Shown one piece after another: positions 17,501 through 26,179 of a stretch of 51,218 nt of DNA. The notes beneath the pieces were generated by a model, which was not told where the DNA came from, searched no databases, and worked only from the letters and a program-made list of their open reading frames with translations. Source of the stretch: Desulfuromusa sp. (GTDB taxonomy: Bacteria; Desulfobacterota; Desulfuromonadia; Desulfuromonadales; Geopsychrobacteraceae). The stretch covers positions 1 to 51,218 of the forward strand of contig JADGDX010000012.1 of NCBI GenBank assembly GCA_016744675.1. The letters are read 5' to 3'. The translations under genes were made by a program, and so were the position numbers. Numbering within the stretch: position 1 is the stretch's first letter; each line of letters begins with the position of its first letter.

Positions 17501-18529
17501 ATGAGTGATCGACTGATTACCCCTGAAGATCAACCTGAAGATGCTAGTTTTGAGGTTGGCTTGCGCCCAAAATCTCTACAAGAGTACGTTGGACAGGCCA
17601 AAGCAAAGCAAAACCTAAAGGTCTTCATAGATGCAGCACGAAATCGCCAGGAAGCCCTTGATCACGTCCTTTTCTTTGGGCCTCCGGGGTTGGGAAAAAC
17701 GACGCTCGCTAATATTATTGCTCAAGAAATGGGTGTCAACATAAAGAGTACTTCCGGTCCGGTCATTGAAAAGACCGGTGATCTGGCAGCAGTTTTGACA
17801 AACCTAGAAGAGGGAGATGTTCTGTTCATCGATGAGATTCATCGTTTATCTCCGGTTGTTGAAGAAATTCTCTACCCTGCGATGGAAGATTATCAACTCG
17901 ACATCATGATTGGACAAGGCCCTTCAGCTCGAACGATCAAGCTCGACATTCCCAGATTTACCCTCGTCGGAGCAACCACCCGTGCCGGGTTACTTTCCTC
18001 TCCGTTGCGGGATCGATTTGGCGTAATCAGCCGGCTTGAATTCTATTCCAATGAAGAACTAGCAACCATCGTTAAACGTAGCGCCAATATACTCAGAATC
18101 GAGATTGACGATGATGGTGCCAAAGAAATTGCTCGTCGCAGCCGGGGAACCCCACGCATTGTCAACCGCCTTCTGCGTCGCGTTCGTGATTTTGCTGAAA
18201 TTGAAGGAGAGGGTAAAATCACCTGCAAACTGGCAGATCATTCTCTAAAGCGACTTGAAGTTGACAATCACGGTTTTGATTATATGGACTGCCTACTGCT
18301 GCTGACAATTATTGATAAGTTTTCAGGGGGGCCCGTTGGTCTGGACACCCTAGCGGCAGCAATAGGAGAAGAGCGGGACACGATTGAGGAGGTTATTGAG
18401 CCTTACTTGATCCAGCAGGGCTTTTTAAATCGAACTCCACGCGGCAGAGTTGTCACAGAAACTTGCTTTCGCCATTTCCAACGAACTCCAACCGAGGTAG
18501 GAGGCAACAAATCCCTCTTCGGTTCATAA
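17501..18529 (+). CDS. ruvB: Holliday junction helicase RuvB
   Basis: AAA+ hexameric motor for branch migration, 342 residues. Walker A is GPPGLGKTT at residues 60-68 and Walker B is LFIDEIHR. The sensor segment [18 protein letters not shown] and the C-terminal winged helix ([10 protein letters not shown]) are intact. TGGAGC precedes the ATG. It ends the ruvCAB run, and an uncharacterised gene follows only 11 bp later. Confidence 0.97.
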   Translation: MSDRLITPEDQPEDASFEVGLRPKSLQEYVGQAKAKQNLKVFIDAARNRQEALDHVLFFGPPGLGKTTLANIIAQEMGVNIKSTSGPVIEKTGDLAAVLTNLEEGDVLFIDEIHRLSPVVEEILYPAMEDYQLDIMIGQGPSARTIKLDIPRFTLVGATTRAGLLSSPLRDRFGVISRLEFYSNEELATIVKRSANILRIEIDDDGAKEIARRSRGTPRIVNRLLRRVRDFAEIEGEGKITCKLADHSLKRLEVDNHGFDYMDCLLLLTIIDKFSGGPVGLDTLAAAIGEERDTIEEVIEPYLIQQGFLNRTPRGRVVTETCFRHFQRTPTEVGGNKSLFGS

Positions 18530-18540
18530 AAGACTCCCTG

Positions 18541-20850
18541 ATGAATCAACACTTACAACAATTTTCTCACCAGCTCGCAACGTGGACAGAAGATATCATC
18601 GAACACGGCCGCACTCCTTTTCGCCGCGTTGATGCTTACCATTCGATAGATACTGAGCTCGGAGAGATAAAACCTCCCTTGACATTCTGGATCAATCGCC
18701 AAAGCATGATGGCGGGAGGTCTCCTGTTCCTACCGGAGAACAATCTCGAAACTGAGCTAGAGAAAGGTCGCAGCTGCGCTTCTGCTCTTGGTTTAAAAAA
18801 TTTTGTCACGTGGGAATATGATCAAGCCAGAATTTGGAAGATCGACAAAGAGACGATAACAGAGCTGCAATCGCTCCCTCTGTCCAACCCAGATCATCCC
18901 GAAACGTTTCGTTTTTTACTTGCCGACATCCTTGATGCCTTGAAGTTGATTGCGGTCCTTGGAGCTATCCCAACTAAGGACCTTTCTCCTTATTACTTTA
19001 ACAACCTTTTTCAAATCACCTTACAGCAGACACAACCATCACTCATTGAAGCGTACCGAAGTCAGCGCTCCGCGACAGACTTGCGCGACATAGAAGACAT
19101 GGATGCCTGTGCGAAAGAAGCCAACAGGGTGCTTCTCCTGCAAGTCCTCTCTTTACTCTGGTTCAATAAATTTCCTGATGCAATTCTACCTGAGAAAATG
19201 GAACGCGCTATTGAGCTCTCTTTAGCGACATTGCCAGAGCCCCTTAAAGCGGCCTTGTCCCAGAAGACAACAATCCCTTCCCCGGCCCTGCCCCTTGAAG
19301 CAGCTGTTTGTTTACACCATCTACTTCTACGTCTACGCCAACTGTCCTGGAAACTTCCTGAGAAGCGGGCGATTGCAAGCATTCATCGTCTCACAGGCTA
19401 CTGGTATCAGGACAAGAGAAAACAAGAGGAAACGCCCCCGATACTACTTTACCCGGAAGCACCTCCACAGAACAATACAACTGAGATGTTGCTGTCAGAT
19501 TCACCATCACTTCTCGCGACAGCAACGCTGCTAAGTGCGGTGGATAACTCTCCTCCGGCAAAACTATTTTTTGGCCGCCTTTTTCAATTGAACCATGGCA
19601 ACCTTTCAAAACAACCACTCAAGGCCCGCCTCGTGAACCATAAAAAGATTGCCAGTACTGAACGTCGTGAGTTCACAGCAAGGCTGCGAGGATCTTGGCC
19701 AAACCGGCACCTAAAAATAAAAACAGGTCAACCGCTTTGGCACTGGGAACTGATCCACCTATTAGGATTAAGCCATCCGGACCAGAAACTTTTACTCGAA
19801 CTCCCCCTCAATTTACTAAAAGACACTACAAATGAGCGCGCGTGGTCACTTTTGAGTGAGAACTTCTGCTTTAGGGAACTAAAGATTCTTAAAAACGAAA
19901 ACATCCAATGCACCATTGTTCGGGGAAAAAACAAACCAGAACCGTTCCCTCTTAAACGGGCGGATGAAATTCGAGAAATTGTTCCCAGTCCAAACATGGA
20001 GCGCTTCAGGAATCAACTCCTGCTCGCAATTACCCTCCCCAGCGACATTTACTGGTGCGTCATAAATGAACTTGTCTGGCCAACATCTAACGGTCTTGAT
20101 GATACATGTATTTCCGGTTGGGAAGTGTACGCTAAAAGTCGACTCTACAAATTAATTCAATCATTGCTCCCGAAAAGTGTACACCCTGTGACCCCACAAG
20201 GCGAAAAAGAGGAAACGGCGATCGACGCTACGGTCCCTCATCCCGATCCACTGTTACTGAATGAGCTTGTTAATTTCAAGAAAACGGCTCCCGAAAACCA
20301 AACACTAGATCAATTTTTGGCAACCCTGCTCAACTGTCCAGCAATTGAGGATATTGATCTCCCAGAGGTCATTACAAACAAAAAGCCAGAGAACCCCAGT
20401 ATTCATTCAGAAAAAAAACTCAAAGAAACAATCACCCAACAATTAGCGACATACGGGATACCCAACTTTCCGGAACAATACCTCTATTTTTTGGATCAAC
20501 CTCAAATGTGTCACTATGTTATTTCGCCCCCCCTTGTAGAAAAAAACGACATTCTTGGAGAATTTGAACTTGAAGATGCAAAAGGCCATACGATCACAGG
20601 CTATGGGGATGAATTAAAGCACACATTGTTGCTCTGTTCTGAATTGGGCAAAACAGAAATAGACATTCCACAAGACAGACATCAACTCGAAGAGCTGTTA
20701 AGACATTACCAAAAAGATTTAAATTCTCTGTATCGATATTTGAACAACCTCTGCTATACACAGCTTGAAAACTCAAAAGCAGCCCATAAAATGATTCAAA
20801 AAACGTGGAAAAAACTTAACCTCCCCAGACCTTCATGGTTCATCAACTAA
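18541..20850 (+). CDS. Unrecognised 769-residue protein downstream of ruvB
   Basis: I do not recognise this protein. It starts at the ATG at 18541, 11 bp after ruvB; a longer in-frame start would overlap ruvB by 67 bp and is less likely. There is no signal peptide, membrane span or Walker A motif. Residues about 38-100 (GEIKPPLTFWINR, GGLLFLPE, LGLKNFVTWEYDQARIWKI) faintly recall the PD-(D/E)XK-like N-terminal domain of type I restriction HsdR proteins, which ends in a similar 'T-G-x-x-W-x-hydrophobic' strand, but no catalytic D/E-x-K can be assigned. The middle is rich in Leu and basic residues, and the end is helical with many Lys and Tyr. Spacing suggests cotranscription with ruvCAB. Confidence 0.85.
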   Translation: MNQHLQQFSHQLATWTEDIIEHGRTPFRRVDAYHSIDTELGEIKPPLTFWINRQSMMAGGLLFLPENNLETELEKGRSCASALGLKNFVTWEYDQARIWKIDKETITELQSLPLSNPDHPETFRFLLADILDALKLIAVLGAIPTKDLSPYYFNNLFQITLQQTQPSLIEAYRSQRSATDLRDIEDMDACAKEANRVLLLQVLSLLWFNKFPDAILPEKMERAIELSLATLPEPLKAALSQKTTIPSPALPLEAAVCLHHLLLRLRQLSWKLPEKRAIASIHRLTGYWYQDKRKQEETPPILLYPEAPPQNNTTEMLLSDSPSLLATATLLSAVDNSPPAKLFFGRLFQLNHGNLSKQPLKARLVNHKKIASTERREFTARLRGSWPNRHLKIKTGQPLWHWELIHLLGLSHPDQKLLLELPLNLLKDTTNERAWSLLSENFCFRELKILKNENIQCTIVRGKNKPEPFPLKRADEIREIVPSPNMERFRNQLLLAITLPSDIYWCVINELVWPTSNGLDDTCISGWEVYAKSRLYKLIQSLLPKSVHPVTPQGEKEETAIDATVPHPDPLLLNELVNFKKTAPENQTLDQFLATLLNCPAIEDIDLPEVITNKKPENPSIHSEKKLKETITQQLATYGIPNFPEQYLYFLDQPQMCHYVISPPLVEKNDILGEFELEDAKGHTITGYGDELKHTLLLCSELGKTEIDIPQDRHQLEELLRHYQKDLNSLYRYLNNLCYTQLENSKAAHKMIQKTWKKLNLPRPSWFIN

Positions 20851-20882
20851 CAAACTCGATTTTGGTATATTTTTTTACCCAT

Positions 20883-20910
20883 TTGAACTGCCTTAAGAAA
20901 CTGCTATAAT
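20883..20910 (+). promoter_or_regulatory. Candidate sigma70 promoter of the phasin-like/ubiB unit
   Basis: TTGAAC (20883-20888), a 16-bp spacer and a consensus TATAAT (20905-20910) lie 67 bp upstream of the phasin-like ATG. A two-copy repeat directly follows. Confidence 0.6.
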
Positions 20911-20920
20911 TTCCATAAGT

Positions 20921-20956
20921 TTATAGACTTCAGTGTTTTTATAAACTTCAGTATTT
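20921..20956 (+). repeat. Two tandem 18-bp repeats in the leader of the phasin-like gene
   Basis: The unit TTATARACTTCAGTRTTT occurs at 20921-20938 and 20939-20956, with 16 of 18 positions identical. The copies lie between the promoter -10 box and the ribosome site, so they fall in the transcribed leader or act as tandem operator half-sites. Confidence 0.7.
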
Positions 20957-20976
20957 TTTGCTAACAGGAGGCTGTG

Positions 20977-21282
20977 ATGCTAGAAATCGTTGAAAAAACA
21001 TTACTGACCGGAATCGGTGCAATGGCATTAACACAGAAAAAAAGCGAAGAGCTGATTGATGACCTCAAAAAACGGATGAATCTATCTGAAGAAGAGGGGA
21101 AAAACCTTCTAGAAAAACTTCGTGGAGCAGCGAAGGACAATCAGAAAAAACTCGAGGAAATGGCTCAGGAAGAAGTTAAAAAAGCCTGTGATCGCGTCGG
21201 CATCGTCACGACAGAAGAGTTTGATAAGCTTTCGGAAACCGTAAAAAAACTTGAGAAACAATTAAAGGAACAAACTAAGTAA
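20977..21282 (+). CDS. Phasin-like coiled-coil protein
   Basis: Protein of 101 residues, almost entirely helical and highly charged, with a short hydrophobic N-terminus (LTGIGAMALT) and a C-terminal coiled coil ending in KLSETVKKLEKQL. This matches small phasin-like proteins annotated as polyhydroxyalkanoate granule-associated (PhaF/PhaI-like). The ATG at 20977 follows AGGAGG by 5 nt; the GTG three bases earlier is too close. ubiB follows after 21 bp, a pairing I recall from Geobacter relatives. No PHA synthase is visible in the window, so granule binding is unproven. Confidence 0.7.
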   Translation: MLEIVEKTLLTGIGAMALTQKKSEELIDDLKKRMNLSEEEGKNLLEKLRGAAKDNQKKLEEMAQEEVKKACDRVGIVTTEEFDKLSETVKKLEKQLKEQTK

Positions 21283-21303
21283 AATTCAACATGGGACTCT
21301 CTC

Positions 21304-22992
21304 TTGCCATTTAATCGGATCAACAGGAATATTCGTTCACTCAAACGCTATCGGCAAGTCCTTGGGACCCTGATTAAATACGGGTTTGGCCACATTGTTG
21401 AACAGCTCAACATCGATTATTATTTTGAGTTGGGCAAGCGGATTGTTTCTCTTGGAACGGCTTCCCGAGAATTGGAACGACTGACTCAGTCAGCCCGATT
21501 TAGATTAGCCCTTGAAGAGTTGGGGCCAACTTTTATCAAATTAGGACAAATCCTCTCAACTCGCCCCGATATTGTCCCTGCCGATGTCCTTGATGAGCTA
21601 CAAAAACTTCAAGACCATATTCCTGCTGTCCCAACTGACGACATCAAGGCCCAAATCCATCGAGAACTGGGGTACCCTACTGAGGAACTATTCAAGGATT
21701 TTGAACAAACCCCTCTTGCAACAGCCAGCATTGCCCAGGTCCATCGGGGAACACTGATCTCTGGTGAACACATAGTCTGTAAGGTTCGCCGTCCTGGTGT
21801 TGAAACTATTGTAGCAACTGATCTAGATATCATGATGGGTCTGGCCTACTTGATTGAAAAACACCTGCCAGGGGGTGATTCCTATGATCCTGTTGGTCTC
21901 GTCAGAGAGTTTAGACGCACAATTCATCGCGAACTCGATTTCTCTCGTGAAGGGAGAACAACAGAACGATTTGCTGCAAACTTTGCTGATGAAGATGCCG
22001 TTCACATTCCCAAAGTTTATTGGAAGTACACCGGTCACACGGTGTTGACCCTAGAATATGTTTCGGGAATCAAGATCTCCAATCGTGACAAGTTGGAAGA
22101 AGCCGGTCTCGACCTCAAAACAATCGCAAGGAACGGTGCCGATAACTTTCTGAAACAAGTCTTTATCCACGGCTTGTTTCACGCGGATCCCCATCCAGGA
22201 AATATTCATATCCTTCCTGGAAACACACTATGTATCTTTGATTTTGGCATGGTCGGACGACTCGACGATGACCTGAAGCTCCACCTGACCGAGCTGTTGC
22301 TATGTGTTCTGCGCCGGGATGTCGATCACCTTATTTCACAATTACTATATTCTGGAGAGCTCCACGACGATTCCAATATCAAGAACCTGAAACGTGACCT
22401 GACAGAGTTCATCGATGATTACTACGACATCATGCTGCAAGACCTTAAGATAGGGAGGTTATTAATCGACTTTGTAGAAATTCTGACCGAATATCAGATA
22501 AAGTTCCCGTCAAACCTGATGTTATTATCGCGAGCGCTATTTGTCATGGAAGGGATTGGAAGACAGCTGGACCCTGACTTTAATATGGTTGAACAGCTTA
22601 AACCTTTTGCCGAACAAATCATGCAAGAACGTTACTCCCCGTTAAGCGTTGCAAAAGATGCGGCCAAAACCCTTCAATCATATCAGGCCCTTGGGAAGAG
22701 TTTGCCCAAAGACATAAAAGAGTTTATCAACCGAATCAATCGGAATAAATTTAAAATTGATGTTGAGCACCGCGGCTTTGAGCGCCTCATCAACGATCTC
22801 GACAAATCAACCAACCGTATTTCTTTCAGCATGGTCATTGCTGCCCTCATCATAGGTTCCTCCCTCATCATGCAAATCGACAAAGGCCCTATGCTCTTCG
22901 GCTTCCCTATTCTAGGGCTTGTTGGCTATTCAGTTGCTGGTTTTCTCGGATTTGGCCTTGCAATAGCAATCCTACGCTCAGGACGTATGTAA
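21304..22992 (+). CDS. ubiB: UbiB/AarF (ABC1) atypical protein kinase-like ATPase
   Basis: Membrane-associated kinase-like protein of 562 residues, linked to isoprenoid quinone biosynthesis in the UbiB/ADCK family. Signature elements are the KxGQ motif (KLGQILSTRPD, residues 79-89), the Ala-rich loop ASIAQVHRG, HADPHPGNI (catalytic loop) and FDFGMVG (metal-binding). Two C-terminal membrane helices occupy about residues 502-560. The start is a TTG with only a weak ribosome site, suggesting coupling to the phasin-like gene upstream. The quinone in this organism is probably menaquinone, so the exact role is inferred. Confidence 0.92.
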   Translation: MPFNRINRNIRSLKRYRQVLGTLIKYGFGHIVEQLNIDYYFELGKRIVSLGTASRELERLTQSARFRLALEELGPTFIKLGQILSTRPDIVPADVLDELQKLQDHIPAVPTDDIKAQIHRELGYPTEELFKDFEQTPLATASIAQVHRGTLISGEHIVCKVRRPGVETIVATDLDIMMGLAYLIEKHLPGGDSYDPVGLVREFRRTIHRELDFSREGRTTERFAANFADEDAVHIPKVYWKYTGHTVLTLEYVSGIKISNRDKLEEAGLDLKTIARNGADNFLKQVFIHGLFHADPHPGNIHILPGNTLCIFDFGMVGRLDDDLKLHLTELLLCVLRRDVDHLISQLLYSGELHDDSNIKNLKRDLTEFIDDYYDIMLQDLKIGRLLIDFVEILTEYQIKFPSNLMLLSRALFVMEGIGRQLDPDFNMVEQLKPFAEQIMQERYSPLSVAKDAAKTLQSYQALGKSLPKDIKEFINRINRNKFKIDVEHRGFERLINDLDKSTNRISFSMVIAALIIGSSLIMQIDKGPMLFGFPILGLVGYSVAGFLGFGLAIAILRSGRM

Positions 22993-22998
22993 GCAAAT

Positions 22999-23016
22999 TG
23001 TGTCGACACCGACACA
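22999..23016 (+). other. Small inverted repeat after ubiB
   Basis: TGTGTCG and CGACACA flank a 4-nt loop, starting 7 nt past the ubiB stop; the inner GTGTCGACAC is itself palindromic. No T run follows, so it is not a clear terminator. Confidence 0.4.
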
Positions 23017-23177
23017 TAACCTGACAAATTTCGCAACACCTTGCAAAACGTTCCCACCACACAAAAAACAAACTCCTTAAAACACAGCAAGTTACACGAC
23101 AAAGATTTATGGCAAGAGTTTTGCATATTTATCACGCCAGACAAACATGTACCCGATACGATTGGACAATGATTGAT

Positions 23178-24107
23178 ATGATTCTTCAGCGCACCATCAA
23201 GAAAACAGCAACAATTTCTGGCATCGGACTCCATAGTGGCGCCCGCATCACCTTAAGAATGCGCCCTGCAACAGCGAATACTGGAATTGTGTTCCATCGC
23301 ACCGACGGTGACCAGACAGTTGATATAAAAGCATGTTCTGAAAATGTGGTCGACACACGTATGGCGACAGTTATTGGCCGTCAAGGAATGACCGTCTCTA
23401 CCATTGAACACTTCATGGCTGCGCTAGCTGCCTTTGGTATAGACAATCTACACGTTGATATTGATGGTCCAGAGATTCCCGTCCTTGATGGTAGCTCTGC
23501 TCCCTTCATTCGTGAAATCCAGCAAGCTGAAGTTAAAAACCTAAATCGGAGTCGTAAATTTATTGCTATACGTAAACCTCTAGAAATCATTGAGGGTGAG
23601 AAGAGAATAAGCATTATTCCTTCCCGCTTCTTCAGAATTTCATTTGATATCGCCTTTGATCACCCTGCTATTTCGGTACAGCAGCACAGCATGAAATTTA
23701 CAACGGAAACCTTCTGCAAAGAAATCGCCTCAGCACGAACATTTGGTTTTCTTCACGAGGTTGAATATTTAAAGGCAAACGGATTAGCACGTGGTGGATC
23801 TCTGGAAAATGCCGTTGTTATTGATGATAATGGGGTTATGAATCCAGAAGGACTACGTTTTCAAAATGAGTTTGTTCGCCACAAGATCCTCGACTCTTTT
23901 GGTGACTTCAGCCTTCTTGGTGCACCGCTTCTCGGCCATATCAAAGCATTTAAAGCCGGCCATGACCTCAATGCAAAAATGGTTCGAATGATTGAAGAAA
24001 ATCCGGATCATTGGGCTTATGTTGAATTTACGGAACAAGCCCTCAAAGAGGCTCAGCGCTCCGAAGCAAAAACATTTGCTGTTGATCTGGCATGGAATAA
24101 AGCATAA
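23178..24107 (+). CDS. lpxC: UDP-3-O-acyl-N-acetylglucosamine deacetylase LpxC
   Basis: Zinc amidase that commits UDP-acyl-GlcNAc to lipid A synthesis, so the cell makes lipopolysaccharide. From the ATG at 23178 it has 309 residues, close to the E. coli length, and begins MILQRTIKKTATISGIGLHSG as family members do; ATGs at 23169 and 23109 would add 3 or 23 residues. No clear Shine-Dalgarno precedes any of them. The zinc ligands are in TIEHFMAAL and RHKILDSFGD, and ASARTFGFLHE is conserved. It follows ubiB by 185 bp. Confidence 0.95.
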   Translation: MILQRTIKKTATISGIGLHSGARITLRMRPATANTGIVFHRTDGDQTVDIKACSENVVDTRMATVIGRQGMTVSTIEHFMAALAAFGIDNLHVDIDGPEIPVLDGSSAPFIREIQQAEVKNLNRSRKFIAIRKPLEIIEGEKRISIIPSRFFRISFDIAFDHPAISVQQHSMKFTTETFCKEIASARTFGFLHEVEYLKANGLARGGSLENAVVIDDNGVMNPEGLRFQNEFVRHKILDSFGDFSLLGAPLLGHIKAFKAGHDLNAKMVRMIEENPDHWAYVEFTEQALKEAQRSEAKTFAVDLAWNKA

Positions 24108-24148
24108 TCATTCATTGCTCCCTAGCTAATTGGGGAGCAATGAATGAT
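24107..24148 (+). other. Perfect 16-bp inverted repeat at the lpxC stop codon
   Basis: The arms 24107-24122 and 24133-24148 are fully complementary around a 10-nt loop. The left arm starts at the last base of the lpxC stop codon. No T run follows, so a canonical Rho-independent terminator is not supported. It may be a 3'-end stabilising hairpin or a protein site. Confidence 0.7.
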
Positions 24149-24368
24149 CACACTTAACATGCATTTCATCCGCTTCATATTATTAAAGTATCTTGCTACG
24201 CCCCGCCACTCCCAACGTAACACTCTGAAACCATTATACTAACTTCACATTCAACCAAAGAATCCAAGCCCATTCCCTTTAAGAGCAGAAGCTGTTAAAA
24301 TGCCTGATTGTTTAGATAGGAGATCAAATACTCTCCCGATTAAATTAAATTGAAGGAGGACAGGTTTG

Positions 24369-24587
24369 ATGATTCAAGTTGTCTACAGAAATGGCAAAGA
24401 AGACTCAGTCGAACAAAAGTTTTTGGATATTCTACTGCACATTGGTGAAATTCAAGAATTTCGTCGCAGTGACCACTGGGTCAATGTGACAGAGGATCCT
24501 ATTCGCTCGTATCAACAGGGTGAGTACGATGGTGCAAACAGGCGTTTTCATGATGACACAGAACTGCCACCTGCCATGGGGATTTAA
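24369..24587 (+). CDS. Small hypothetical protein (72 aa), GSU3473-like
   Basis: Short soluble protein with opening MIQVVYRNGKEDSVEQKFLD, then an FRRSDHWVNV element. From memory this resembles the small 'GSU3473 family' proteins of Geobacter relatives, which have no known function. The ATG at 24369 is 9 nt from a perfect AGGAGG; the TTG three bases earlier is a second option. It sits alone between lpxC and the convergent HDOD gene, with 260 bp of mostly featureless, AT-rich sequence upstream. Confidence 0.75.
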   Translation: MIQVVYRNGKEDSVEQKFLDILLHIGEIQEFRRSDHWVNVTEDPIRSYQQGEYDGANRRFHDDTELPPAMGI

Positions 24588-24690
24588 ATATCGATTTCAA
24601 CAATAACGAGGTGCCATTTTTCCCCGAACATTTATTCTGCGATACAAACCTCTTTAAGAGATAGTACCTTTTGGAACCTTATCTTCAAAC

Positions 24691-25929
24691 TTATAACTCA
24701 GCAAAAAAGACCTGAATAACATCCTTAAATTCAGCATCAACTTGTTGAATGATTGGAGCTAACTTTTTTTCAGTCAGGCCAATTTCTTCCCAAGCTTTTA
24801 GCTGCAACTCCGGCACCTCATTGACTAACAAAACTTCGTCCCCACAGGCATGGGCCAAAACATCAGCAACATGGACAATACATGCTTCTGTTGAATACCG
24901 TGCTAACCGCGGGGAATGGTGGCTCCCAATCATCCGAATCAGTGCTGGCGATAGTCGCCACTTTTCTGCCAACAATTTTCCAACAATACTGTGGTCTGTT
25001 TTCAAACAATCTTGCTCTGCTCTGTACATCGGCAACTGAGTCTGGCGTGCTCTCGCAATGGCAGTGGAATACTGATGAGCCATCCGCTCGAGAATAACTA
25101 AACGTCCGATATCGTGCAACAAGCCACCGATAAAGTACTTTTCTGCTGATTTTTCATCCAAATGTGCCGCCAAAGCCTTACAAAACAGACCACAACGGAT
25201 AGAGTGCCGCCAGAAAGAATCCATACTTAAAAGCTCAACAGGAATATTTTGAAATTGCCTGATGACCGTAATACCCAGAGTAAGAGTTGACAGCTCATTG
25301 GTTCCTAACAAGGAAACAGCCCGCGATACAGAATCAATCTTTCCAGAAAAACCGTAAAAGGGGCTATTCACAAGCCGCAACAGTCGAACGGTTAAACTGG
25401 CATCCTTACCGATTACTTTTGCGATTTGCTGTGAAGAAGAACTGGGATGATTCAGAAGTTCGACAATATGAGTGTAAACTGTAGGAAGTGAAACAATATC
25501 CACATCTCCCTTCAGCAAGTGTGGGATACTTAACGGCTGTCCTTCGCTGGAGCAGGACTCGGGAATTTCAACTCCAGACAAAACAGGAGGCTCCCAGCCA
25601 TTCTGCATATTCACAGCAAGCCGATGAACAGCATGACGATACACGGTTGCAATTGGCTCAACACTCACATCGTGCAGCACGAGCCTACCGACTAAATATT
25701 CATTTGCCTGATCAACATACTCAGCTATCAGATCCTGCCCCTGAGCATACTCATCGCCAAGGCTTGTCTCATCTATTTCAGCTTCAACAACGCCCCAAGA
25801 CTTAAACGTTTTGAGATGCTCATCCTGCAAGGTCGCTCCCGCAGCGAGAACAAATCGCCCAGACGGAGTCAATAAGTCCTCAGCCAGGACCATCCCCCCA
25901 ATTAACTCATCAATATGTATAATTGCCAA
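24691..25929 (-). CDS. HDOD-domain signalling protein
   Basis: Protein of 412 residues. The first 60 residues (MVLAEDLLTPSGRFVLAAG) resemble the N-terminal module often preceding HD-type output domains. The HDOD domain covers about residues 140-340, with LPTVYTHIVELLNHP, the helix LLRLVNSPFYG and the H272-D273 pair in LLHDIGRL. HDOD proteins are non-catalytic or poorly characterised relatives of HD-GYP enzymes and often act in two-component or c-di-GMP pathways. The start is a TTG with GAAGGA upstream. It is divergent from the PAS-GGDEF gene. Confidence 0.88.
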   Translation of the reverse strand: MAIIHIDELIGGMVLAEDLLTPSGRFVLAAGATLQDEHLKTFKSWGVVEAEIDETSLGDEYAQGQDLIAEYVDQANEYLVGRLVLHDVSVEPIATVYRHAVHRLAVNMQNGWEPPVLSGVEIPESCSSEGQPLSIPHLLKGDVDIVSLPTVYTHIVELLNHPSSSSQQIAKVIGKDASLTVRLLRLVNSPFYGFSGKIDSVSRAVSLLGTNELSTLTLGITVIRQFQNIPVELLSMDSFWRHSIRCGLFCKALAAHLDEKSAEKYFIGGLLHDIGRLVILERMAHQYSTAIARARQTQLPMYRAEQDCLKTDHSIVGKLLAEKWRLSPALIRMIGSHHSPRLARYSTEACIVHVADVLAHACGDEVLLVNEVPELQLKAWEEIGLTEKKLAPIIQQVDAEFKDVIQVFFAEL

Positions 25930-26179
25930 GACAACGAGTCCTTCTACAACAATAATTTAGATTAAAAAGAGACCAGAGAAAAAAACAACGAACCACACAA
26001 CTCAATACCTTCCCCGATCAGGAATTTCAGAGATTATAGAAAATTTATTGGCCCGTAGCAACCTTCAACAGAAAAACCAACAAAAGCTCTCATAAACACA
26101 CACCATGATGGTTATTAGTTTCTCTGTTACACAAGTCATGCTATCTTTATTTCACGCAAAAGTTGAAAAAGAGAGGACA

